19,381 bases of DNA from contig CAMIFA010000093.1 in the NCBI GenBank assembly GCA_946221495.1, forward strand, positions 1-19,381, in the 5' to 3' direction. The notes below the pieces were generated by a model, which was not told the DNA's origin, did no database searches, and worked only from the letters and a program-made list of their open reading frames with translations. How positions within the stretch are numbered: the first letter of the stretch is position 1; each line of letters begins with the position of its first letter. Positions 5,489 to 12,462 of the stretch are shown piece by piece. This stretch comes from an uncultured cyanobacterium (lineage in GTDB: Bacteria > Cyanobacteriota > Cyanobacteriia > Cyanobacteriales > Chroococcidiopsidaceae). Made by a program: the position numbers and the translations under genes.

Positions 5489-7918
5489 ATGACATCCACC
5501 CCTTCTACCAAAGTCTTACAAGCGCAGATTGGCGGTATGGATTGTGGCAGCTGTGCCAAAACCATTGCAGCGAGTTTGCAGCAGCTGCCTGGAGTGACTG
5601 AGGTATCCGTGAGTTTTGCGACAGGGCGATTAAATGTGTCTTTTGATCCTAAGCTCGTGAATGAATCTACCCTTCGCGATCGCATTACTGCTCTGGGTTA
5701 CACCGCTGACATCGTTCCAGCCAATCCAGGCAAAACGCTTCAAGCCAAGATTAGTGGAATGGATTGCGGCAGTTGTGCTAAGACAATTGAAGCTAGTCTC
5801 CAGAAAATGCCAGGGATTTCTGAAGTTTCAGTCAGTTTTGCAACCGAACGGCTAGAAGTATCGTATGACCCGATTGGGATTAGCGAATCAGCAATTCTTA
5901 ATCAAGTCAATGCTTTGGGTTATACCGTCAAGGACGTGACGAGCGCGAATGTAGGAAATACTGGCACTGCCTCTAATGCTATGCCACCTTACCAGCCGAC
6001 AGATGATCGGCGACTATCAAAATCTGACTTGACAGGTTGGCAGTTTTGGCTGAGGACGCGAAGGGGACAGACCGTCCTTTTCAGTAGCATTGGTTTGCTG
6101 CTGGGGGTTGTTGTCGAACGGGTATTCTCACTCTATTGGGTTGCCCAAGGCTTCTATGTCATCAGCCTAATTGTTGCTGAATTGCCGATCGCACGAGCTG
6201 CTTGGATCTCCTTGAAACTGCGTCGAGCCGACATGAACTTGCTGATGACGCTTGCCGCAATTGGAGCCGCAATCCTGAACTATTGGTTCCAAGGCGCATT
6301 AGTCATCGTCTTGTTTACCTTGGGAACAACATTACAGACCTTCGCCCTCAGTCGTACTCGTAATGCCATTCGCGATTTGATGGATTTAACTCCACCTACT
6401 GCTACAGTCAAGCGCAATGGACAGGAAGTGACAGTTCCCATTGAAACAATTGGGGTAGGCGAAATCCTGACTATTCGACCAGGACAACGCATTGCGTTAG
6501 ATGGCGTAGTGATATCTGGAATGAGTGCAGTCGATCAGTCACCAATTACAGGGGAAGCGATCCCTGAAGACAAAGAGAAAGGTGATCGGGTCTTCGCAGG
6601 CACACTGAACACCTCTGGCTTTTTGGAAGTTCAGGTAACCCACTCCGTTAAAGACACCACAGTTTCCCGTATCATTCATCTAGTGGAATCAGCCCAAGAG
6701 AGCCGCGCTCCTATCCAGCAATGGGTTGACCGTTTTTCTACCATTTACACACCGATCGTTCTAACTCTTGCAGCAGGAATTGCATTTATTCCTCCGTTGT
6801 TCTTTGCTGAACCGTTTAACGTTTGGTTCTACAAAGCATTGGTCTTAATCGTCATTGCTTGCCCTTGCGCTCTGGTAATTGCTACCCCTGTTTCTCTTGT
6901 GAGTGCAATTGGGGCGGCAACCCGAAAAGGGGTGTTATTCAAAGGCGGCAATGCACTGGAGGCAGCCGGACGACTAACAACCCTTGCTTTTGATAAAACT
7001 GGCACGATTACTCAGGGAATGCCTGTTGTGCAAGAGGTTTATACCTTAGGGGAAATGAGTGCAGATACTGTGCTACTAATTGCTGCCTCTTTAGAACAAC
7101 AATCAGAGCATCCGTTGGCGAAGGTGATTGTGGCAGAGGCAAAAGCAAAGGGAATGGAATTAGAGACTCCGGAGTCCTTCACAGCTATCCCCGGTAAGGG
7201 AGCGTGGGCAAAGTTTAGGCAGTCCATCTACTTTGTCGGCAATCGACGGTTATTTACAGAGCAAGAAATCTCACTATCAGCAGCAGGTCAATCCTTACTA
7301 ACCGAGATGGAATCACAGGGACAAACTCCCGTGTTAGTCGGGACTCGCCAAGGCTTTATCGGGGCGATCGCTCTAGCAGATGGTTTGCGTCTGGAAGCCA
7401 CAGAAGCGGTTCGAGCGTTAAAACGAATTGGGTTGAAGCGCCTGGTGATGCTGACAGGCGATCGCTCTTCCGTAGCTAGACAGATTGCTCAACAGGTCGG
7501 CATTGATGAATATCAAGCTGAACTACTACCCGAAGATAAACTTCAGGCAATCTACAAACTTCGCCGTGCTGGAGTGGTAGGTATGGTCGGGGACGGCATC
7601 AACGATACTCCCGCTCTGGCAGCCGCCGATGTTAGTTTTGCAGTTGGCAACATCGACGTTACCCTCGAAACGGCTGATGTTGTACTAACAAGTGGAGACC
7701 TGCGACGGTTGGCTTATGCTATTAAACTCAGCCAACGCACCCTGTCAGTAATCAAGCAAAGTATTGTCCTGGCGCTTGTCTTGAATGGCACGTTTATCCT
7801 CTTGGGAACTTTGGGGATAATCGGTTTGCCAGTAGCAGTGCTAGAAGATATGGGATCTTCCCTGTTCGTAACACTCAATGCTATGCGTTTGTTTAATACA
7901 GAAATTGGCGAAGCTTAA
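5489..7918 (+). CDS. P1B-type heavy-metal ATPase (Zn/Cd/Pb exporter, CadA/ZntA/ZiaA-like)
   Basis: An 809-residue inner-membrane pump that uses ATP to export soft divalent cations. Two N-terminal HMA domains carry GMDCGSC (Cys19/Cys22 and Cys93/Cys96); the Asp before the Cys is typical of Zn/Cd rather than Cu pumps. Next come the actuator loop with TGE (354-356), the CPC metal site (458-460, IACPCALVIATP), the phosphorylated Asp502 in DKTGTIT, the SEHPLA motif and GDGINDTPA (701-709). The last helix has Asp787 (LEDMGSS), as in Zn/Cd ATPases. One deviation is that the penultimate helix reads LVLNGTF, with Asn766 where ZntA has an essential Lys (LGLKGIF). Two HIP1 sites near the end and normal codon use suggest it is native to cyanobacteria. 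It is divergent from the ArsR gene. No clear Shine-Dalgarno precedes the ATG. Exact metal is not provable from sequence. Confidence 0.93.
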   Translation: MTSTPSTKVLQAQIGGMDCGSCAKTIAASLQQLPGVTEVSVSFATGRLNVSFDPKLVNESTLRDRITALGYTADIVPANPGKTLQAKISGMDCGSCAKTIEASLQKMPGISEVSVSFATERLEVSYDPIGISESAILNQVNALGYTVKDVTSANVGNTGTASNAMPPYQPTDDRRLSKSDLTGWQFWLRTRRGQTVLFSSIGLLLGVVVERVFSLYWVAQGFYVISLIVAELPIARAAWISLKLRRADMNLLMTLAAIGAAILNYWFQGALVIVLFTLGTTLQTFALSRTRNAIRDLMDLTPPTATVKRNGQEVTVPIETIGVGEILTIRPGQRIALDGVVISGMSAVDQSPITGEAIPEDKEKGDRVFAGTLNTSGFLEVQVTHSVKDTTVSRIIHLVESAQESRAPIQQWVDRFSTIYTPIVLTLAAGIAFIPPLFFAEPFNVWFYKALVLIVIACPCALVIATPVSLVSAIGAATRKGVLFKGGNALEAAGRLTTLAFDKTGTITQGMPVVQEVYTLGEMSADTVLLIAASLEQQSEHPLAKVIVAEAKAKGMELETPESFTAIPGKGAWAKFRQSIYFVGNRRLFTEQEISLSAAGQSLLTEMESQGQTPVLVGTRQGFIGAIALADGLRLEATEAVRALKRIGLKRLVMLTGDRSSVARQIAQQVGIDEYQAELLPEDKLQAIYKLRRAGVVGMVGDGINDTPALAAADVSFAVGNIDVTLETADVVLTSGDLRRLAYAIKLSQRTLSVIKQSIVLALVLNGTFILLGTLGIIGLPVAVLEDMGSSLFVTLNAMRLFNTEIGEA

Positions 7919-8116
7919 GGAGAAGGTCACGATATCAATTTGGTTGTGTTCTTGCGAACGTAAATTCTACCAGCAGTCACCATGTTTTCGATGAGTATTT
8001 CCATAAAGTCCACCATGACGCTCGATACGACTCGTACAAGTTATTCCCTATTGAGCAAAAGTGTACTAATTGGGATACCCCTAGACTAAATCCGGTCAAT
8101 ATCGTTGGAGGTTATT

Positions 8117-8323
8117 ATGTATCGTTTAGCAGTTGCATCAACACTTTTGTTTGCCGCCATTTCCTTACCACTGCCTAGTCAGTCTCAAGAGCCACCTAGT
8201 TCAGGTGTGCAAAATAACCAAGCTTTAATTGGTAGCCTTAGTTCTAGTCATCACGGAGGAGCTCATAGAGAAAATCATGAGGAAGACCACAGAGAAACTT
8301 GTGGTCGGCATATGAATGTTTAA
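8117..8323 (+). CDS. Small secreted His-rich peptide, putative periplasmic metal binder
   Basis: A 68-residue product starting at the ATG at 8117, chosen because TTGGAGG ends four bases before it; an in-frame TTG at 8105 would overlap that ribosome site. MYRLAVASTLLFAAISLPLPSQSQ is a typical signal peptide. The mature 40-45 residues are low-complexity and polar: SSSHHGGAHRENHEEDHRE followed by TCGRHMNV, with six His, one Cys and several Glu/Asp in the last 27 residues. That composition fits a loose Zn/Cd/Cu/Ni-binding peptide, comparable in idea to SilE/PcoE, though I see no family motif. It stands 198 bases after the pump gene and 53 before VKOR. A 6-bp inverted repeat (GACCAC/GTGGTC, 8285-8306) lies in its end. 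Function is inferred. Confidence 0.65.
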   Translation: MYRLAVASTLLFAAISLPLPSQSQEPPSSGVQNNQALIGSLSSSHHGGAHRENHEEDHRETCGRHMNV

Positions 8324-8376
8324 TTGACTCCTAAGGAGTTGTTGGCTCAATTCCTCCTTCACCTAAAGCACGAAAC

Positions 8377-9303
8377 ATGATACCTCGTAAACGTTCTATC
8401 CCCTGGATTCATCGTTGGTCGCGTCCGATCATGGCAGGAATTGCCACGATTGGGGCAGCAGTCACCGCGTATCTTACGGTTACCAAACTCACTGGAGATC
8501 CTACTGCTTGCCCAACCGGAGGATGTGATGTGGTTCTCTCCAGTCCCTATGCGACCTTGTTTGGGTTGCCCCTCGCCCTGTTCGGTTTCCTTGCTTATGC
8601 CAGTATGGTTGTTTTCGCGATCGCTCCTTTGCTGATCGACTCCTCTAGACAGAAGGATCTCCGCGCTAATTCCGAACGTTGGACTGGGCTACTGCTGTTC
8701 ATGGGGGCAACCGCTATGACAATCTTTAGTGGCTATCTGATGTACCTAATTGCCTTTGTGATCAAAGCAGTCTGTATTTACTGCGTTGGGTCAGCATTGC
8801 TATCAACCAGCCTGTTGATCCTGTCCATTATTGGGCGGGATTGGGAAGAAGTTGGGCAGCTATTTTTTACTGGGGCGATCATTGGCATGATTACACTGGT
8901 TGGCACACTTGGCGTTTACGCTAACGTGAGTAATCCACGTATTGCTGCCCAACCGGGTGGTTATACGATCACCTCATCCTCTGGTGCAGCCGAAATTGCT
9001 TTGGCGCAGCATCTTAAGCAAACGGGAGCCAAAATGTACGGGGCGTTTACCTGCCCCCACTGTCAGAACCAAAAGCACCTTTTTGGTGCAGAAGCTTCCA
9101 AGCAGTTGAACTACGTGGAATGCCATCCCCAGGGGCAAAACGCGCAGCCCCAAGCGTGTCAGGCAGCAGGAATTGAGGGTTTCCCTACATGGGAAATTAA
9201 TGGACAAAAATATACCGGAGAAAAGACGCTGCAAGAACTGGCAGATTTGTCTAATTATCAAGGAGCGCGTAATTTCCAAAATGCACCCCAACCAGGGCAT
9301 TAG
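8377..9303 (+). CDS. Vitamin K epoxide reductase (VKOR) fused to a thioredoxin-like domain
   Basis: A 308-residue membrane thiol oxidase that makes disulfides for exported or lumenal proteins, with quinone as electron acceptor. About 20-175 is the VKOR four-helix bundle, with loop cysteines Cys45 and Cys50 (CPTGGC), the partner motif LSSPYATLFGLPLALFG, and the quinone-side pair Cys133/Cys136 (CIYC). After a fifth membrane segment (about 165-182) a thioredoxin-like domain has GAFTCPHC (Cys226/Cys229), extra Cys near 249 and 259, and the cis-Pro loop GFPTWEING. Length and order match the cyanobacterial VKOR-Trx and plant LTO1 type. A HIP1 site lies at 8617. The link to metals may be repair of thiol damage or folding of envelope proteins. 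An ACTCCT-A-AGGAGT palindrome (8327-8339) precedes it. Confidence 0.93.
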   Translation: MIPRKRSIPWIHRWSRPIMAGIATIGAAVTAYLTVTKLTGDPTACPTGGCDVVLSSPYATLFGLPLALFGFLAYASMVVFAIAPLLIDSSRQKDLRANSERWTGLLLFMGATAMTIFSGYLMYLIAFVIKAVCIYCVGSALLSTSLLILSIIGRDWEEVGQLFFTGAIIGMITLVGTLGVYANVSNPRIAAQPGGYTITSSSGAAEIALAQHLKQTGAKMYGAFTCPHCQNQKHLFGAEASKQLNYVECHPQGQNAQPQACQAAGIEGFPTWEINGQKYTGEKTLQELADLSNYQGARNFQNAPQPGH

Positions 9304-9432
9304 ACAGTTAGCCCAGATGTCTGACCATCACAGACCTTTAAACTCTAAAGATACTCAGATTTAGGTGGGGTGCGTTCAAGAAATCTATCAACTCGATAGG
9401 TTAATTTGTTTTTCTATTAAATGAGGTTTACT

Positions 9433-10071
9433 ATGTCTCTACAATTAGGCGATACAGTGCCAAATTTTACTCAAGCGTCGAGTGCTAGTGAGATCAATTT
9501 CTACGAGTGGGCAGGTGATAGTTGGGTTGTGCTATTTTCTCATCCTGCCGACTTCACACCTGTTTGCACGACTGAGCTAGGTGCTGTTGCTAAACTTAAA
9601 CCTGAATTTGAGCGACGCAATGTTAAAGTGTTGGCACTGAGCGTTGATGATGTCGAATCTCACAAAGGATGGATTGGAGATATTGAAGAAACGCAATCCA
9701 CCCAGCTCAACTATCCCATCCTGGCAGATCCAGATCGTAAGGTTTCTGACCTCTATGGCATGATCCATCCCAATGCCAACAATACCTTAACTGTTCGTTC
9801 CGTCTTTATCATTGACCCTCAAAAGAAGCTGCGATTAACACTTACGTATCCTGCTAGCACGGGTCGTAACTTTGACGAAATCTTGCGGGTAATTGATTCC
9901 TTACAACTGACTGACAACTACCAAGTTGCTACTCCAGCTGACTGGAAAGAGGGAAATGACTGCGTTATCGTTCCTTCGATTAAAGATCCTCAAGAGTTAA
10001 AGCAGAAGTTTCCCAAGGGCTATAAAGAGGTCAAGCCCTATCTGCGAATGACTCCTCAACCGAATAAGTAA
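9433..10071 (+). CDS. 1-Cys peroxiredoxin (Prx6 subfamily)
   Basis: A 212-residue thiol peroxidase reducing hydrogen peroxide and organic peroxides. The catalytic motif is HPADFTPVCTTELG with Cys44 as the peroxidatic residue; the Arg of the active site is expected in TLTVRSVFIIDP. The C-terminal extension (YQVATPADWKEGNDCVIVP, FPKGYKEVKPYLR) identifies the Prx6 type. One further Cys lies in GNDC, so the resolving thiol is likely external. The ATG at 9433 is preferred to the in-frame ATG at 9421 because GAGG at 9423-9426 is well placed as its ribosome site. It follows VKOR by 129 bases, which include a weak GTCTG/CAGAC hairpin. Peroxide defence next to a Cd/Zn pump fits metal-induced oxidative stress. 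Confidence 0.93.
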   Translation: MSLQLGDTVPNFTQASSASEINFYEWAGDSWVVLFSHPADFTPVCTTELGAVAKLKPEFERRNVKVLALSVDDVESHKGWIGDIEETQSTQLNYPILADPDRKVSDLYGMIHPNANNTLTVRSVFIIDPQKKLRLTLTYPASTGRNFDEILRVIDSLQLTDNYQVATPADWKEGNDCVIVPSIKDPQELKQKFPKGYKEVKPYLRMTPQPNK

Positions 10072-10216
10072 CCTATCTTATCTATAAAATGCTGGTGTAG
10101 CTGATAAGGAACAGCTCTTCGGGCGAGAGAAAGCAGTTGCACTTAGCTTTCTGCTACCTCCGCCCCAGTAGAACTTGCTTGAAGTCACAGCTTTAGACGT
10201 TCCAAGAGGGCTAGAT

Positions 10217-10966
10217 ATGTTCTTTCGGCAGTTGTTCGATTTTGAATCTAAAACGTATACCTATCTGATTGCTGACCCCAAAACACAAGATGCTGTTCTA
10301 GTTGATCCTGTTTTGGAACAAGTTGAGCGTGATCGCAATCTCGTTCAGGAGCTTGGCTTCAAGCTGCGTTATTGTTTGGAAACCCATATCCATGCCGACC
10401 ATATCACTGGAACTGCCAAACTGCGGGAGTTAACGGGGTGCTTGGGAGTATTGCCAGACAAGGTTCAGGTAGAGTGTGCTGACCAGTTGATTCGAGATGG
10501 AGAAATACTGCTAATTGGGAGCATTCCTATCCAGGTGATCTCCACCCCTAGTCACACTGATAGTCACATGGCTTACCGAGTCAATGACGACCGCGTGCTG
10601 ACAGGAGATGCTCTGTTTATCCGAGGCTGTGGTCGCACTGATTTTCAAGGCGGTGACGCAGGAGTTCTATTCGATTCGGTGACACAACGGCTATTTACGC
10701 TGCCAGAGGAAATCCTGATATACCCTGCCCATGACTACCGAGGATGTACAGTGTCCACAATTGGAGAAGAAAAACAGTGGAATCCTCGGTTTGCCAAACG
10801 CGATGGTCGCGGAGCGAACCGCCTTCGGCATCGCGCTAGCTTTATTGAACTAATGACCAACTTAGAGCTACCAAAGCCGCAAAAGATGATGGAAGCAATT
10901 CCTGCTAACGAGCATTGCGGTAACTTAGCTTCCCCTCAAATGCTAACTTCTCGTACTCAACATTAA
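10217..10966 (+). CDS. ETHE1-type persulfide dioxygenase (metallo-beta-lactamase fold)
   Basis: Oxidises glutathione persulfide to sulfite with one mononuclear iron. The start at 10217 is set by AAGAGGG at 10204-10210, six bases ahead; a TTG frame reaches back to 10175. Motifs: THIHADHITG (His57, His59, Asp61, His62), PSHTDSHMAY with the next metal His, TGDALFIRGCGRTDFQGGDA (the signature separating ETHE1 from glyoxalase II), and YPAHDYRG with the last His. The end shows EEKQWNPRFAK and LELPKP followed by IPANEHCG, all family-typical. Between NPRFAK and FIELM sit about 12 extra residues (RDGRGANRLRHRA), encoded by a palindromic repeat at 10799-10835; the frame is kept. A cysK remnant lies just downstream, consistent with a sulfur-linked locus. 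Confidence 0.9.
   Translation: MFFRQLFDFESKTYTYLIADPKTQDAVLVDPVLEQVERDRNLVQELGFKLRYCLETHIHADHITGTAKLRELTGCLGVLPDKVQVECADQLIRDGEILLIGSIPIQVISTPSHTDSHMAYRVNDDRVLTGDALFIRGCGRTDFQGGDAGVLFDSVTQRLFTLPEEILIYPAHDYRGCTVSTIGEEKQWNPRFAKRDGRGANRLRHRASFIELMTNLELPKPQKMMEAIPANEHCGNLASPQMLTSRTQH
10799..10835. repeat. In-frame palindromic repeat inside the persulfide dioxygenase gene
   Basis: CGCGATG (10799-10805) and CATCGCG (10829-10835) are perfect 7-base arms around a GC-rich core that has a further CGG/CCG pair. The 36-37 bases add about 12 residues between two conserved family blocks without breaking the frame. GC-rich palindromes of this kind are scattered in cyanobacterial genomes and sometimes enter coding regions. 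Confidence 0.65.
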
Positions 10967-11024
10967 AGAAAATGAAAACTTAACAATTCATAATTCTTTT
11001 GATAACTAACAATCAATTAAAGCT

Positions 11025-11102
11025 ATGCGTATCGCCAAAGACATTACAGAATTAATCGGTCGTACTCTCCTAGTACAGATCCTACTCTACACAGTTGTTT
11101 AA
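11025..11102 (+). pseudogene. cysK: cysK (cysteine synthase A) 5' remnant
   Basis: An ATG at 11025 opens a 25-codon frame whose first 18 residues, MRIAKDITELIGRTLLVQ, match the conserved start of O-acetylserine sulfhydrylase (MRIAKDITELIGRTPLVQL in cyanobacterial CysK, from memory). The usual Pro in GRTPLVQ is Leu here. The frame then runs into unrelated LLYTVV and stops at 11100-11102. The pyridoxal-phosphate Lys and everything else is missing. It is the broken end of a sulfur-assimilation gene next to a persulfide dioxygenase. Confidence 0.75.
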
Positions 11103-11169
11103 CTTCTTTTTAGAGCTAAACATTCAGGCATACTGTAGCAGTTTTGCATAAACTTTTGGAATCGATTTA

Positions 11170-11481
11170 ATGACAAACAGAGCTGGTAAATCTTTTGAGT
11201 TTACGCAAATTTTAGACTGGTTATTTGTGGTTCACCTCAATAAACTACCAGACCAATATTTTCTAATTAAGCGCTTTGTAATTGCTCATTGTGCCTTAGA
11301 TGCTTACCCAGTGGGGTTACCTGTTCAATTAACCCAAAGTCGCAACGCTTACCTACCGGATACTTGGTTAGAAATTGAAGGTCAAATGATTACAGCAAAT
11401 TTGGAAGGTAAGCGTCAACTGACTATTCAAGCGCAGTCTATCAAACCAATTCCAGAACCAAAAAATCCCTATGAGTATTAA
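11170..11481 (+). pseudogene. TIGR03943/DUF1980 family protein, C-terminal part only
   Basis: The 103-codon frame carries the distinctive C-terminal domain of the TIGR03943 (DUF1980) family: LPDQYFLIKRFVIAHCALDA, YPVGLPVQL, a W-E-G stretch (DTWLEIEGQM) and IPEPKNPYEY at the end. Full-length relatives are roughly twice as long, with N-terminal membrane helices and a preceding strand-rich region. Here the first 20-25 residues (SFEFTQILDWLFVVHLNK) do not align with that region, so the front is deleted. The family usually pairs with a COG0701 permease that is also missing here. An ATG is present at 11170 without a convincing ribosome site. A stable short protein cannot be excluded. Confidence 0.6.
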
Positions 11482-11496
11482 AACTTCAAAGATTTT

Positions 11497-11852
11497 ATGC
11501 CTCAGTTATCAAGTCTAAATAAAATTTAGGCTGGACACTGTTTCTCGCCTTACTTGTTACTCCAACTGCTGTCCAGAAAGTCGAAGCTTTGAGTTTCCAG
11601 CCGTTTCAGACAAAAAATGAAGTTACAGTTGTAGGTGCTACCACTGCACTAGCACCAAGAGCTGAGACATCCCCTCTGCCCAAGGAACCAGCCCAGTCGC
11701 AGAGAAAAACTGCTATGCGTCCAACCAAGCAACAGGGCGAACACGGCTCTCACCAGCCTGTCCCTCAGTGGCTTTTTAATCTGGTTAGCTTAGAAATAGG
11801 CTTAAATCTGGCAGCATTGACGACACTAATTCGGCGTACTCTAAAGCGTTAG
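11497..11852 (+). pseudogene. Secreted hypothetical protein, frameshifted in an A run after the start
   Basis: The ATG at 11497 starts MPQLSSLNK and meets a TAG at 11527. One extra A in the run at 11521-11524 would carry the frame into LGWTLFLALLVTPTAVQKVEA, a good signal peptide, and on through SFQPFQTKNEVTVVGATTAL, a Pro/Ser/Lys-rich linker and a C-terminal hydrophobic helix (WLFNLVSLEIGLNLAALTTL) ending RRTLKR at 11852. As it stands, the downstream part could only start from a TTG at 11589, without signal peptide. I recognise no family. It is a recent pseudogene or an assembly slip. Confidence 0.5.
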
Positions 11853-11870
11853 CTATTCTAATCATTTCTG

Positions 11871-11880
11871 TGCTTTAGCC
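11871..11880. repeat. Left target-site duplication of the MITE
   Basis: TGCTTTAGCC, identical to 12075-12084 immediately beyond the other end of the inverted-repeat element. Confidence 0.75.
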
Positions 11881-12074
11881 GAATCGCACTAAGTTAAGGC
11901 GAAATCGTTGACTGATAAGGGCTGGAGAAAATGAATAGCTTCGAGAACGGGACAGTCTGGGAATCAGGAAAACCTTTAATTCCCAGCAATGCGATCACTA
12001 CTTCATGGCTCTGATTTTTTCAAAGTGCTGAAACACCTGAAAATACGATATTTGTGCTTATCTTAGTGCCATTC
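11881..12074. mobile_element. 194-bp MITE-like element with 18-bp inverted repeats and 10-bp target duplication
   Basis: The left end GAATCGCACTAAGTTAAG (11881-11898) and the right end, read inward on the minus strand, GAATGGCACTAAGATAAG (12074-12057), match at 16 of 18 bases. The ten bases TGCTTTAGCC occur intact on both sides. There is no transposase. A leftward frame inside ends FQHFEKIRAMK then a stop, which could be the tail of a parent transposase. The duplication size suits an IS4-type parent, which is inference. It fills most of the 356-base gap between the secreted hypothetical and the MntH remnant. Confidence 0.8.
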
Positions 12075-12084
12075 TGCTTTAGCC
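12075..12084. repeat. Right target-site duplication of the MITE
   Basis: TGCTTTAGCC, the exact copy of 11871-11880. Confidence 0.75.
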
Positions 12085-12208
12085 CTAGACCACATGATCT
12101 AAAAAGCAGTTATTAGCCGCTCTCTTTATATTGCTTTAGATTAATGACGCATTGACAACTAACTCTATAATTATGAGAAGAATATGAAAATTTAGGACTT
12201 TAAAACGA

Positions 12209-12408
12209 ATGCCCTGGGCTCGAAATCCTGCAAGGTGGTTCAGCCTTTTTGAAGTACATCGCAGCGTTAAAATTCCCAACATCAAAAGCTTCTGGCGTAA
12301 GATGCTGGTCTATGCAGGGTCACAATATCTGGTTGCACTGAGATATGTGGACTCTGGAAACTGGGGAAAAAACATCCCTGGTGGGTCTAAATTCAATTAC
12401 ACCTTTAC
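12209..12408 (+). pseudogene. mntH: Nramp-family (MntH-like) transporter, N-terminal remnant
   Basis: The frame opens MPWARNPARWFSLFEVHRSV and continues SFWRKMLVYAGSQYLVALRY, VDSGNWGKNIPGGSKFNYTF. This parallels the start of Nramp Mn(II)/Fe(II) importers, where the first helix has GPGYLVAVGYMDPGNW followed by GGS(K/Q)F(G/N)YTL. The metal-binding DPGN is DSGN here, so Asp and Asn are kept but the Pro is lost. Coding resemblance stops near 12408, after about 66 of an expected 400-odd residues, and the frame then overlaps the oxidase start. The gene is dead. Its position just ahead of a metal oxidase/permease operon suggests that a metal importer once stood here. Confidence 0.75.
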
Positions 12409-12462
12409 AATAATTGTTCGATATTTTCTTGAAACCTCATGCAAGACAGGAGAGTTTCAAGC

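Noticed and set aside
7927..8016. A 29-codon minus-strand frame in the gap after the ATPase gene.
   Set aside because: No ribosome site, no recognisable motif and no same-strand neighbour; too short to support.
8974..9300. A 108-codon minus-strand frame inside the VKOR-Trx gene.
   Set aside because: The plus-strand thioredoxin motifs are clear and this frame has no start signal.
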